64,000 nt of DNA from Pseudomonas syringae (GTDB lineage Bacteria > Pseudomonadota > Gammaproteobacteria > Pseudomonadales > Pseudomonadaceae). Made by a program: the position numbers and the translations under genes. The DNA lies in contig NZ_JPQU01000067.1 in assembly GCF_000737245.1 (NCBI RefSeq), positions 158,354 to 222,353 of the forward strand, read 5' to 3'. Below are positions 25,785 to 33,352 of the stretch, one piece after another (the first letter of the stretch is position 1; every line of letters begins with the position of its first letter). The notes under the pieces are model-generated. The model worked only from the letters and a program-made list of their open reading frames with translations, was not told the DNA's origin and ran no database searches.

Positions 25785-27362
25785 TCATTCCCACTCAATG
25801 GTCGCCGGCGGCTTGCTCGACACGTCATACGTCACGCGGGAGATGCCTTCGATTTCGTTGATGATCCGGCCGCTGACGGTTTCCAGCAGCTCGTAAGGCA
25901 GGTGCGCCCAACGTGCGGTCATGAAGTCGATGGTTTCCACGGCGCGCAGTGCGACAACCCAGGCGTAACGACGGCCATCGCCAACGACGCCAACCGATTT
26001 GACCGGCTGAAACACCACGAAAGCCTGGCTGACTTTGTGGTACCAGTCGGCTTTGCGCAGTTCTTCAATGAAGATGTGGTCGGCACGACGCAACAGGTCG
26101 GCGTATTCCTTTTTCACTTCACCGAGGATCCGTACACCAAGGCCTGGGCCAGGGAATGGGTGACGGTAGACCATGTCGTACGGCAGGCCGAGTTCCAGAC
26201 CCAGGCGACGCACTTCGTCCTTGAAGAGCTCGCGCAGTGGCTCGACCAGTTTGAGGTTCATTTCTTCCGGCAGGCCGCCCACGTTGTGGTGCGACTTGAT
26301 CACATGAGCCTTGCCGCTTTTCGCGCCGGCTGATTCGATGACATCCGGATAGATCGTGCCCTGAGCCAGGAACTTGATGTTGTCCAGCTTGCAGGATTCC
26401 GCATCGAATACATCGATGAAGGTACGACCGATGATCTTGCGCTTTTTCTCCGGGTCGCTTTCGCCGGCCAGATTGTCGAGGAACTGATCCTGAGCATTGG
26501 CGCGGATCACTTTGACACCCATATTCTCGGCGAACATGGCCATCACTTGCTCGCCTTCGTGCAGACGCAGCAAGCCGTTATCGACGAATACACAGGTCAG
26601 CTGATCACCAATGGCCTTGTGCAGCAGCGCTGCGACCACAGATGAGTCAACGCCGCCGGACAAGCCCAGCAGTACGTTGTCAGTACCGACCTGAGCGCGA
26701 ACCTGAGCGATGGCGTCTTCAGCAATCTTCGAGGGAGTCCACAGCGCTTCGCAACCACAAATATCGAGGACGAAGCGCGACAGGATGCGGCCGCCCTGCT
26801 TGGTGTGGGTCACTTCCGGGTGGAACTGCACGCCGTAATAGCCACGAGTATCGTTGGCCATGCCAGCAATCGGGCAGCTCGGGGTGCTCGCCAGAATGTG
26901 GAAGTCTTCTGGCAGCTCGGTGACCTTGTCACCGTGGCTCATCCATACGTCGAGGCCGAACAGGCCATCGGCGTCGATGTGGTCTTCGATGCCATCGAGC
27001 AGGCGGCTCTTGCCGACTACGTCAACGCGGGCGTAGCCGAATTCACGCAGCTCAGAACCTGCAACCTTGCCGCCCAACTGCTCGGCCATGGTCTGCATGC
27101 CGTAGCAGATACCGAAAACAGGCACGCCCAGGTCAAATACCGCTTGCGGGCAGCGCGGGCTGTTGGCTTCGTGTACAGACTCGGGACCGCCGGCGAGGAT
27201 CACGCCTTTTGGAGCGAACTCGCGAATGGCTTCGTCGTCCATGTCGAACGGATGCAGCTCGCAATACACGCCGATTTCACGCACGCGGCGGGCGATCAGT
27301 TGGGTGTACTGGGAACCGAAGTCGAGGATCAGGATGCGGTGGGCGTGAATGTCGATGGACAT
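25785..27362 (-). CDS. guaA: GMP synthase (glutamine-hydrolysing)
   Basis: Converts XMP, glutamine and ATP to GMP. The 525-residue protein has an N-terminal glutamine amidotransferase (1-205) with nucleophile Cys86 in FGICYGMQ and the His/Glu of VQFHPEVTHT, an ATP pyrophosphatase domain with the loop GLSGGVDSSV (about 235-244), and the C-terminal dimerisation domain ending RVTYDVSSKPPATIEWE. The ATG is at 27360-27362. It follows guaB on the same strand, but the gap of about 130 bases holds a REP-like palindrome, unusual inside this operon. Confidence 0.97.
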   Translation of the reverse strand: MSIDIHAHRILILDFGSQYTQLIARRVREIGVYCELHPFDMDDEAIREFAPKGVILAGGPESVHEANSPRCPQAVFDLGVPVFGICYGMQTMAEQLGGKVAGSELREFGYARVDVVGKSRLLDGIEDHIDADGLFGLDVWMSHGDKVTELPEDFHILASTPSCPIAGMANDTRGYYGVQFHPEVTHTKQGGRILSRFVLDICGCEALWTPSKIAEDAIAQVRAQVGTDNVLLGLSGGVDSSVVAALLHKAIGDQLTCVFVDNGLLRLHEGEQVMAMFAENMGVKVIRANAQDQFLDNLAGESDPEKKRKIIGRTFIDVFDAESCKLDNIKFLAQGTIYPDVIESAGAKSGKAHVIKSHHNVGGLPEEMNLKLVEPLRELFKDEVRRLGLELGLPYDMVYRHPFPGPGLGVRILGEVKKEYADLLRRADHIFIEELRKADWYHKVSQAFVVFQPVKSVGVVGDGRRYAWVVALRAVETIDFMTARWAHLPYELLETVSGRIINEIEGISRVTYDVSSKPPATIEWE

Positions 27363-27381
27363 GGGAAAGGCTCTGAAGAGC

Positions 27382-27483
27382 AGCTGCGAGCTTCAAGCCG
27401 CAAGCTGCAAGCTAATCGGGATGTACGCGATGGCTGCGTCACCACAGCCATCGCTTGCAGCTAGAAGCTTGAAGCTTATAGCT
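27382..27483. repeat. REP-like palindrome inside the guaB-guaA gap
   Basis: Arms of about 31 bp (27382-27412 and 27453-27483) built on AGCTTCAAGC and AGCTGCAAGC agree at about 25 of 31 positions. A smaller stem CGATGGCT/AGCCATCG sits inside. Next to it, GTCGGCT/AGCCGAC at 27485-27500 spans the guaB stop codon. It is a third sequence class, unrelated to the GTGGGA type. Confidence 0.7.
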
Positions 27484-27491
27484 GGTCGGCT

Positions 27492-28961
27492 TTAGCCGAC
27501 CCTGTAATTAGGCGCTTCCTTGGTGATCTGCACGTCATGGACGTGGGATTCAGCCATACCGGCACCGGTGATACGCACGAATTCAGGCTTGGTGCGCATT
27601 TCTTCAATGTCGGCACTGCCGGTGTAACCCATGGAGGAGCGCAGGCCACCCATCAATTGATGGATGATCGCTGCCAGCGAACCTTTATAGGCAACACGGC
27701 CTTCGATACCTTCCGGCACCAGCTTCTCGGCGCCTTCGGACGAATCCTGGAAGTAACGATCCGAAGAACCTTGAGCCTGGGACATGGCCCCCAGCGAGCC
27801 CATGCCGCGGTAAGCCTTGTACGAACGACCCTGGAACAGCTCGATTTCGCCTGGTGCTTCTTCAGTACCGGCAAACATCGAACCCATCATCACGCAGCTT
27901 GCGCCAGCAACGATGGCCTTGGACAGGTCGCCGGAAAAACGGATACCGCCGTCAGCGATCAACGGAACGCCGGTGCCTTCAAGGGCTGCGGCAACGTTGG
28001 CGATGGCGCTGATCTGCGGAACGCCGACACCAGCAACGATGCGGGTGGTGCAGATCGAGCCAGGGCCGATACCGACTTTGACCGCGTCAGCGCCAGCAGC
28101 AACCAGTGCCTTGGCAGCAGCGCCGGTAGCGATGTTGCCGCCGATGACCTGGACTTCAGGGAAGTTTTCTTTTACCCAGCGAACGCGGTCGATCACGCCT
28201 TTGGAGTGACCGTGAGCAGTGTCGACAACGACAACGTCAACCCCAGCGGCAACCAGTGCGGTAACGCGCTCGCCAGTGTCCTTGCCAGTACCGACCGCAG
28301 CGCCGACACGCAGCCGACCCTGGTCATCCTTGCTTGCCAGCGGATAGGCCTTGGCTTTTTCGATGTCCTTGACGGTCATCATGCCCTTGAGCGCGAAATG
28401 ACCATCGACGATCAGGACTTTTTCCAGGCGGTGCTTGTGCAGCAGCTCGCGCACTTCATTCTTGTCGGCGCCTTCACGCACAGTGACAAGACGCTCTTTA
28501 GGCGTCATCACTTCACGTACAGGAACATCCAGACGGTTTTCGAAGCGCACGTCGCGAGAAGTCACGATGCCGACCAGGTCGCCATTGTGCAGCACAGGTA
28601 CACCGGAAATATTGTGCAGGCGGGTGAGTTCGAACAGGTCACGTACCGTGGCATCAGCCTCGATGGTGATCGGATCCTTGACAACACCGGCTTCGAACTT
28701 CTTGACCTTGCGGACTTCGGCAGCTTGCTGCTCGACGGTCATGTTTTTGTGGATCACACCGATACCGCCTTCCTGAGCCATGGCAATTGCCAGACGGGCT
28801 TCAGTCACGGTGTCCATGGCAGCGGAAACCAGAGGGATATTCAGTTCGATGCCACGGGTCAAACGGGTTTTCAGACTGACTTCGTTAGGAAGTACCTCGG
28901 AATAACCGGGCACAAGGAGAATGTCGTCGAAAGTAAGTGCTTCTTGGCTGATACGCAGCAT
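27492..28961 (-). CDS. guaB: Inosine-5'-monophosphate dehydrogenase
   Basis: Oxidises IMP to XMP with NAD, the first step from IMP to GMP. The protein is 489 residues, the standard length. A TIM-barrel catalytic core contains the tandem CBS (Bateman) insertion (about 90-205, e.g. ITIEADATVRDLFELTR). The catalytic Cys lies in GPGSICTTRIVAGVG, and the flap region has MGSLGAMSQAQGSSDRYFQ. The ATG at 28959-28961 (MLRISQEALTFDDILL) is the conserved start; an in-frame start at 29012 overlaps the promoter and was rejected. Confidence 0.97.
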   Translation of the reverse strand: MLRISQEALTFDDILLVPGYSEVLPNEVSLKTRLTRGIELNIPLVSAAMDTVTEARLAIAMAQEGGIGVIHKNMTVEQQAAEVRKVKKFEAGVVKDPITIEADATVRDLFELTRLHNISGVPVLHNGDLVGIVTSRDVRFENRLDVPVREVMTPKERLVTVREGADKNEVRELLHKHRLEKVLIVDGHFALKGMMTVKDIEKAKAYPLASKDDQGRLRVGAAVGTGKDTGERVTALVAAGVDVVVVDTAHGHSKGVIDRVRWVKENFPEVQVIGGNIATGAAAKALVAAGADAVKVGIGPGSICTTRIVAGVGVPQISAIANVAAALEGTGVPLIADGGIRFSGDLSKAIVAGASCVMMGSMFAGTEEAPGEIELFQGRSYKAYRGMGSLGAMSQAQGSSDRYFQDSSEGAEKLVPEGIEGRVAYKGSLAAIIHQLMGGLRSSMGYTGSADIEEMRTKPEFVRITGAGMAESHVHDVQITKEAPNYRVG

Positions 28962-28997
28962 CGCGGGGGCTCCCGAGCGGGAAATTGGAAGCGCGCC

Positions 28998-29026
28998 ATT
29001 ATACCCAGACACCCCCGCCGGCTCAA
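28998..29026 (-). promoter_or_regulatory. guaB promoter
   Basis: Minus-strand TTGAGC, a 17-base spacer and a perfect TATAAT (28998-29003), giving a leader of about 30 bases before the guaB ATG. A strong sigma-70-type match. Confidence 0.75.
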
Positions 29027-29055
29027 CGTAAACCTCAGCCTATTATCAAAGGCAT

Positions 29056-29613
29056 TTATAGGCGCACTTTGACGAAGGAGACCGGACGATCCAGACGTTC
29101 GGCGAAACCATCCAGAAAGCTCTGTTTGAAGGAAGCATCCAGCCAGTCGTTGAAGATGAAACCCAGATTGGAAAAGCCGCAGGGTTCGAGGAACAGGAAG
29201 CCGTTGATATCGTCTTCATGTCCGCATTCCGGGCAGATGAAGTTATCGGTATGCCCCGGCATCCACTCCTCCAGGCTGTCAAAAAGCGCTTCGCCGATTT
29301 CCTTGCGGCATTCCGGGCAGCCGACTTCCTCGGCAAAATCCTTGAGGGGGGTGAAGATGCAGCGCTTGGTGACGATTTCCAGTCCATTGACCGGCTTGCC
29401 GAACGGCAGCGCTTCAGGATTCTCGACCACTGCACGGGCTCCCGGGGCAATGGCGTACGCCATTTTGTTATAGGTGCGACCGCAGGTGGTCAGTTCAGGC
29501 TCGACCACATTGAGCTTGACCAGCCAACGCAGGATCAGGCGGGCCCGAGCCTCACGTCCGGGATAACCGGAAATTTGCGGGACGATAATGCTTTGGCTGT
29601 TCATGGAGGACAT
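29056..29613 (-). CDS. Uncharacterised zinc-ribbon-like protein
   Basis: 185 residues. Two cysteine pairs, GCPECRKE and CPECGHED (about 98-101 and 126-129), suggest a zinc ribbon in the middle. The N-terminal part (GYPGREARARLILRWLVKLNVV) could be a helical domain; the C-terminal half contains GFLFLEPCGFSNLGFIFNDW. Similar proteins in Pseudomonas genomes carry the label sugar ABC transporter ATPase, which the sequence does not support, since no Walker motifs are present. ATG at 29611-29613 is taken; a second ATG three codons later is equally possible. Upstream of guaB on the same strand. Confidence 0.62.
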   Translation of the reverse strand: MSSMNSQSIIVPQISGYPGREARARLILRWLVKLNVVEPELTTCGRTYNKMAYAIAPGARAVVENPEALPFGKPVNGLEIVTKRCIFTPLKDFAEEVGCPECRKEIGEALFDSLEEWMPGHTDNFICPECGHEDDINGFLFLEPCGFSNLGFIFNDWLDASFKQSFLDGFAERLDRPVSFVKVRL

Positions 29614-29685
29614 TCACTGATCTACGCTCAAAGGCGGCAGCTTAATACCCCCGCCGCTCAGGTCAAGCCCGAGGTCAGCCCGAGG

Positions 29686-30465
29686 TCAGCCCGCGACGTA
29701 GCGAGCTATGAGCGCAATGCCACTGACCAACACCAGCCAGGTCACCGAGCGCACGAAGGTTTCCCGGGACATCTTCAGGGTCAGACCTCGACCGATCCAG
29801 GAACCCAGCAACATGGCCGGCAGCAGACAGACCGCAAGCATCAACACTGATAGTTGCGCATAAACCCCGGCAATCAGAAACAGGCTCAAGCGAACGACGG
29901 TGCTGCAACTGATCAAGGCGCTTTGCGTGGCGCGCGCCTGCTCTTTGGACTCAAGGCGGCCATTGAGGTAGATCGCATACAGAAAGCCGCCACTGCCGAA
30001 CAGTGCGCCGAACATACCGCCCACCGTCCCCATGGGGATCGCCCAACCGGCCGCCAACTGCGTCGGACGCAGCTTCACCGCCAGGCTATAAAGCGCATAA
30101 GCGGTGATGAAGATACCCATCAATAAAAGAAGAACGTCGGATTTGAGGTTGAGCAGGAACACCACACCCAACGTGCAGCCCAGCGCCATACAGGGTAAGA
30201 GCCGCAGCAATTCGGATCTGACCACGGACTGACGCGAGGGCAGCAGATTGCCCAGCGCAGCGAGGAAATCCAGAAGTACCAATAAAGGGATGATCCGCGA
30301 CAGCGGCATGAAATGGATCAGCACCGGCGCAGCAACCAGCGCTGTGCCAAAACCGGCGATGCCGAACACTATATAGGCTGCGACTACGGCCACCTCGATC
30401 AGGAGCCAGCCTAGGGGCGTGAAGCCTAGGTCGGTGAAGGTTGTGATGATGTCGGCTTGTTCCAC
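29686..30465 (-). CDS. TauE/SafE family sulfite exporter-like membrane protein
   Basis: 259 residues with about eight membrane segments. The two glycine-rich repeats of the family are seen: VFGIAGFGTALVAAPVLI near 28-45 and GTVGGMFGALFGSGGFLYAIY near 143-163. TauE/SafE proteins move sulfite, sulfoacetate or other organosulfur anions; the substrate here is unknown. I chose the GTG at 30463-30465 because CAGGAGGA lies seven bases upstream; an ATG at 30490-30492 is in frame but has a weaker site. Divergent from xseA, with a REP palindrome between them. Confidence 0.8.
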   Translation of the reverse strand: MEQADIITTFTDLGFTPLGWLLIEVAVVAAYIVFGIAGFGTALVAAPVLIHFMPLSRIIPLLVLLDFLAALGNLLPSRQSVVRSELLRLLPCMALGCTLGVVFLLNLKSDVLLLLMGIFITAYALYSLAVKLRPTQLAAGWAIPMGTVGGMFGALFGSGGFLYAIYLNGRLESKEQARATQSALISCSTVVRLSLFLIAGVYAQLSVLMLAVCLLPAMLLGSWIGRGLTLKMSRETFVRSVTWLVLVSGIALIARYVAG

Positions 30466-30540
30466 TCGTTGGTCCTCCTGGAGATTAAGCATAAGTCCTT
30501 GGAAGCGGTCGGCGGCAATATTACTGGATGGAGACAATCT

Positions 30541-30632
30541 TTGTGGGAGCGGTGCTTGCCCGCGATTCAGGCGCCGTGGCCCCATTGAAGGATCGCGTTA
30601 TCGTTCATCGCGGGCAAGCACCGCTCCCACAA
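30541..30632. repeat. REP-type palindrome with GGTGCTTGCCCGCGAT arms
   Basis: 92-bp element with perfect 26-bp arms (30541-30566 and 30607-30632). Its outer 18 bases, TTGTGGGAGCGGTGCTTG, match those of the long palindromes at 11874 and 37889, but the inner arm differs. It occupies the gap between the divergent TauE-like gene and xseA. Confidence 0.88.
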
Positions 30633-30694
30633 AATGCGATTCCAGTCTCCCTTGCGTCGTGCGCTAAATGCACATTGCCTTTATCATGCCCACC

Positions 30695-32074
30695 ATGATC
30701 AAAGACCCCTTCGCAAGACTCGGCCTCGACCGGGAAGTCCTTACTGTCAGCCAGCTCAACGGCCGCGCGCGGGTGTTGCTGGAGGATGTGTTCAGCAATA
30801 TCTGGGTGGAGGGTGAAATCTCCAACCTGTCGCGACCGGCTTCCGGCCATGTCTATTTCACCCTGAAGGATTCCGGCGCACAGGTACGTTGCGCACTGTT
30901 CCGGCAAAGCGCGGCGCGGGTTCGTCAGGCCTTGAAGGACGGCTTACAGGTCAAGGTGCGCGGCAAGGTCTCGCTGTTCGAGGGCCGGGGGGATTACCAG
31001 CTGATCCTCGATACCGTGGAGCCTGCCGGCGATGGCGCGCTGCGACTAGCCTTCGATGCTCTGAAAGAAAAGCTCAGCAGCGAAGGACTGTTCAGCGCCG
31101 AGCGCAAGGTCGCCCTGCCCCTGCACCCGCAGCGCATTGGCATTATCAGTTCGCCGACCGGGGCCGTAATCCGCGACATCATCAGCGTGTTCCGCCGCCG
31201 CGCGCCACAGGTTGAGCTGACCCTGATCCCGACCGCGGTCCAGGGTCGCGAAGCCATCACTCAGATTGTCCGCGCACTCAAACTGGCGGATTCTCGCGGC
31301 TTCGATGCACTGATCCTCGCCCGTGGTGGCGGTTCGCTGGAAGACCTGTGGTGCTTCAACGAAGAAGCCGTAGCCCGCGCCATTGATGCCTGCGTGACGC
31401 CTATCGTCAGCGCCGTCGGGCATGAAACTGATGTCTCCATCAGCGACTTCGTGGCCGATGTTCGAGCGCCAACGCCTTCAGCGGCAGCTGAATTGCTCGC
31501 TCCGGATTCCAGCGATTTGCATCGTCGCGTGGATAACCTGCATCGTCGACTGGTCAGCCGCATTCAGGACAAGCTGATGCGCGAACGGTTGCGCCTGGAA
31601 GGTATCTCCCGTCGCCTGCGCCACCCAGGGGAACGCCTGCGTCAACAGGCGCAGCGCCTGGATGATCTGGACATGCGTATGCGTCGTGCCTTTGAGCAGC
31701 ACATGCATAAGCGTCAGGTGAGACTGGCGCATCTGGAAAGCCGACTGGCCGCGCAGCATCCGGGCCGAACCCTGGCTTTTCTGCGCCAACGCCTGGATGT
31801 CCTCGCGGCACGTTTGCCCAAGGCCATGCGGGATACGCTCAAGACCCGTCGCCTGCAATTGCAAACCCAGGTGCAAACCCTGCAAGTGGTTAGCCCATTG
31901 GCTACGCTGGGTCGTGGCTACAGCATCCTGCTTGACGAGCGCGGCCATGCCATTCGAAATGCCGCCCAAACCCGAACCGGCCAGCGTCTGACGGCTCGTC
32001 TGGGAGAAGGCGAATTGCAAGTTCGGGTTGAAGACAATCACCTGACGCCTGTCACCCTTTCTCTTCTGGATTGA
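30695..32074 (+). CDS. xseA: Exodeoxyribonuclease VII large subunit
   Basis: Catalytic subunit of a nuclease that degrades single-stranded DNA from both ends into oligonucleotides; works with XseB. The protein has 459 residues. N-terminal OB fold (about 10-105) with NIWVEGEISNLSRPASGHVY, then the catalytic core with IGIISSPTGAVIRDI, ILARGGGSLEDLW and VGHETDVSISDFVAD, and a long coiled coil (about 265-400). ATG 30695 (MIKDPFARLGLDREVLTV) fits the family start; an ATG nine codons upstream is in frame and cannot be excluded, since neither has a strong ribosome binding site. Confidence 0.93.
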   Translation: MIKDPFARLGLDREVLTVSQLNGRARVLLEDVFSNIWVEGEISNLSRPASGHVYFTLKDSGAQVRCALFRQSAARVRQALKDGLQVKVRGKVSLFEGRGDYQLILDTVEPAGDGALRLAFDALKEKLSSEGLFSAERKVALPLHPQRIGIISSPTGAVIRDIISVFRRRAPQVELTLIPTAVQGREAITQIVRALKLADSRGFDALILARGGGSLEDLWCFNEEAVARAIDACVTPIVSAVGHETDVSISDFVADVRAPTPSAAAELLAPDSSDLHRRVDNLHRRLVSRIQDKLMRERLRLEGISRRLRHPGERLRQQAQRLDDLDMRMRRAFEQHMHKRQVRLAHLESRLAAQHPGRTLAFLRQRLDVLAARLPKAMRDTLKTRRLQLQTQVQTLQVVSPLATLGRGYSILLDERGHAIRNAAQTRTGQRLTARLGEGELQVRVEDNHLTPVTLSLLD

Positions 32075-32080
32075 TTATCG

Positions 32081-32917
32081 ATGCTGCGTTTTCTCGCTCC
32101 CGTCTTTGCCCTTTGCCTGTGCCTGCCCGCTCACGCCGATAGCTACATCACTCGCCTGCTGAACAAACCGGTTCCAGGGGGCGTGGCGGTGATTGATCTG
32201 GGCAACGCCGCTCAGGCGCCAAAAGCCACTTATCAAGGCAAGCCTGTGCTGGTGGTCAAAGAACAGGATGCCCGCTGGCTGGCCATCGTCGGAGTGCCTC
32301 TGACGGTCAAGCCAGGCACTCAGCAACTGGTGGCCAAGGATGCCAAGGGCAGCCGCAATCTGGACTTCGTGGTCGGCAGCAAGAAATATCCTGAACAACG
32401 GATTACCTTGAAAAATCAGCGGCAGGTGAATCCCAATCCTGACGATCTGAAGCGCATCGAAGGCGAGCTGGAAGTGCAGCTAAAGGCCTATCGCAGCTTC
32501 ACGCCGGGCACCCCAAGCAACTTGCTGCTGGACAAGCCTGTGGCCGGACCGCTTTCGAGTAAATTCGGCGTGCGTCGTTTCTTTAATGGAGAGGAACGCA
32601 ACCCACATTCCGGACTGGACTTCGCCGTGCCCGCAGGCACCCCGATCAAGGCACCGGCTGCCGGAAAAGTCATCCTCACCGGTAACTACTTCTTTAATGG
32701 CAATACGGTGTTTGTCGATCACGGTCAGGGCTTTATCAGCATGTTCTGCCACATGTCGAAGATCGACGTGAAAGTCGGCGATACCGTACCTCGCGGGGGT
32801 GTAGTGGGTAAGGTCGGCTCAACGGGCCGCGCCACCGGGCCGCATATGCACTGGAACGTCAGCCTCAATGATGCACGGGTAGATCCGGCGATTTTTATCG
32901 GCGCGTTTCAGCCGTAG
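32081..32917 (+). CDS. Exported M23 family metallopeptidase
   Basis: 278 residues. The signal peptide (1-19, ending AHA) is followed by an N-terminal beta domain and a C-terminal LytM/M23 domain (about 155-270). The zinc ligands are visible: His176 and Asp180 in NPHSGLDFA, and His257 in GPHMHW, with His255 as partner. All catalytic residues are present, so it should be an active peptidoglycan endopeptidase rather than a degenerate activator. It starts 7 bases after xseA and is probably co-transcribed. Confidence 0.87.
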   Translation: MLRFLAPVFALCLCLPAHADSYITRLLNKPVPGGVAVIDLGNAAQAPKATYQGKPVLVVKEQDARWLAIVGVPLTVKPGTQQLVAKDAKGSRNLDFVVGSKKYPEQRITLKNQRQVNPNPDDLKRIEGELEVQLKAYRSFTPGTPSNLLLDKPVAGPLSSKFGVRRFFNGEERNPHSGLDFAVPAGTPIKAPAAGKVILTGNYFFNGNTVFVDHGQGFISMFCHMSKIDVKVGDTVPRGGVVGKVGSTGRATGPHMHWNVSLNDARVDPAIFIGAFQP

Positions 32918-32940
32918 CAAATCGCGGACACCACAGCCTC

Positions 32941-33031
32941 TGTGGGAGCAAGCTTGCTTGCGAAGGCTGTGTTCCAGGCGATTAATAACTGTCGGAGTAA
33001 CGCCCCCTTCGCGAGCAAGCTCGCTCCCACA
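32941..33031. repeat. REP-type palindrome, GCGAGCTTGCTCGC family, copy 2
   Basis: 91-bp element with arms at 32941-32966 and 33006-33031. The right arm is the canonical form and the left arm carries two base changes (GAGCAAGCTTGCTTGCG). It lies 24 bases after the M23 gene. The rest of the gap to 33187 is AT-rich and holds no gene. Confidence 0.82.
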
Positions 33032-33187
33032 GGTTCAACTACACAACAGGCACATCTATCAGCAATAAAAAATCAAATTATTCGAAAATCCAATCATAAA
33101 TAACCAAAAAAATCAGATTCCAGAGAACTTATCTCAATTTTTTCCAACTGCTTGCCAACATTCCCCTCAATGGTTACGGTTGGTCTC

Positions 33188-33265
33188 ATGAAAACCTCTC
33201 AAACCCTCATTCTGTTACGGCAACATCGCTGTCTCAGCCTGGTCAGTGCACGACTGCCAAGCTAG
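33188..33265 (+). CDS. Possible leucine-rich leader peptide of leuA
   Basis: A 25-residue frame, MKTSQTLILLRQHRCLSLVS then ARLPS, with six leucine codons, four of its first ten to eighteen residues being Leu (including Leu-Ile-Leu-Leu). It ends 87 bases before leuA. A stem of CCTGG-CAG with CTG-CCAAG (about 33236-33262) overlaps its end, and a second stem GGCCG/CGGCC lies near 33303-33321. No classic terminator with a T-run follows, and no strong ribosome binding site precedes it. Leader peptides of this sort control leucine genes by ribosome stalling in enterobacteria; that it does so here is inference. Confidence 0.45.
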   Translation: MKTSQTLILLRQHRCLSLVSARLPS

Positions 33266-33352
33266 ATCGATATGCCTCATCCCGCCTTTCGCATCATCGG
33301 TTGGCCGCCTTTTTCCGGCCCATAAATATAAGTACCTACAGGACTTGCTCCA

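Noticed and set aside
27537..29072. 511-codon open frame on the plus strand, opposite guaB
   Set aside because: Antisense to a complete, well-conserved gene and lacking any recognisable motif or ribosome binding site.
33266..33352. Classical attenuator terminator between the leader frame and leuA
   Set aside because: Stems are present, but no stem is followed by a T-run; the TTTTT near 33310 is inside a loop.
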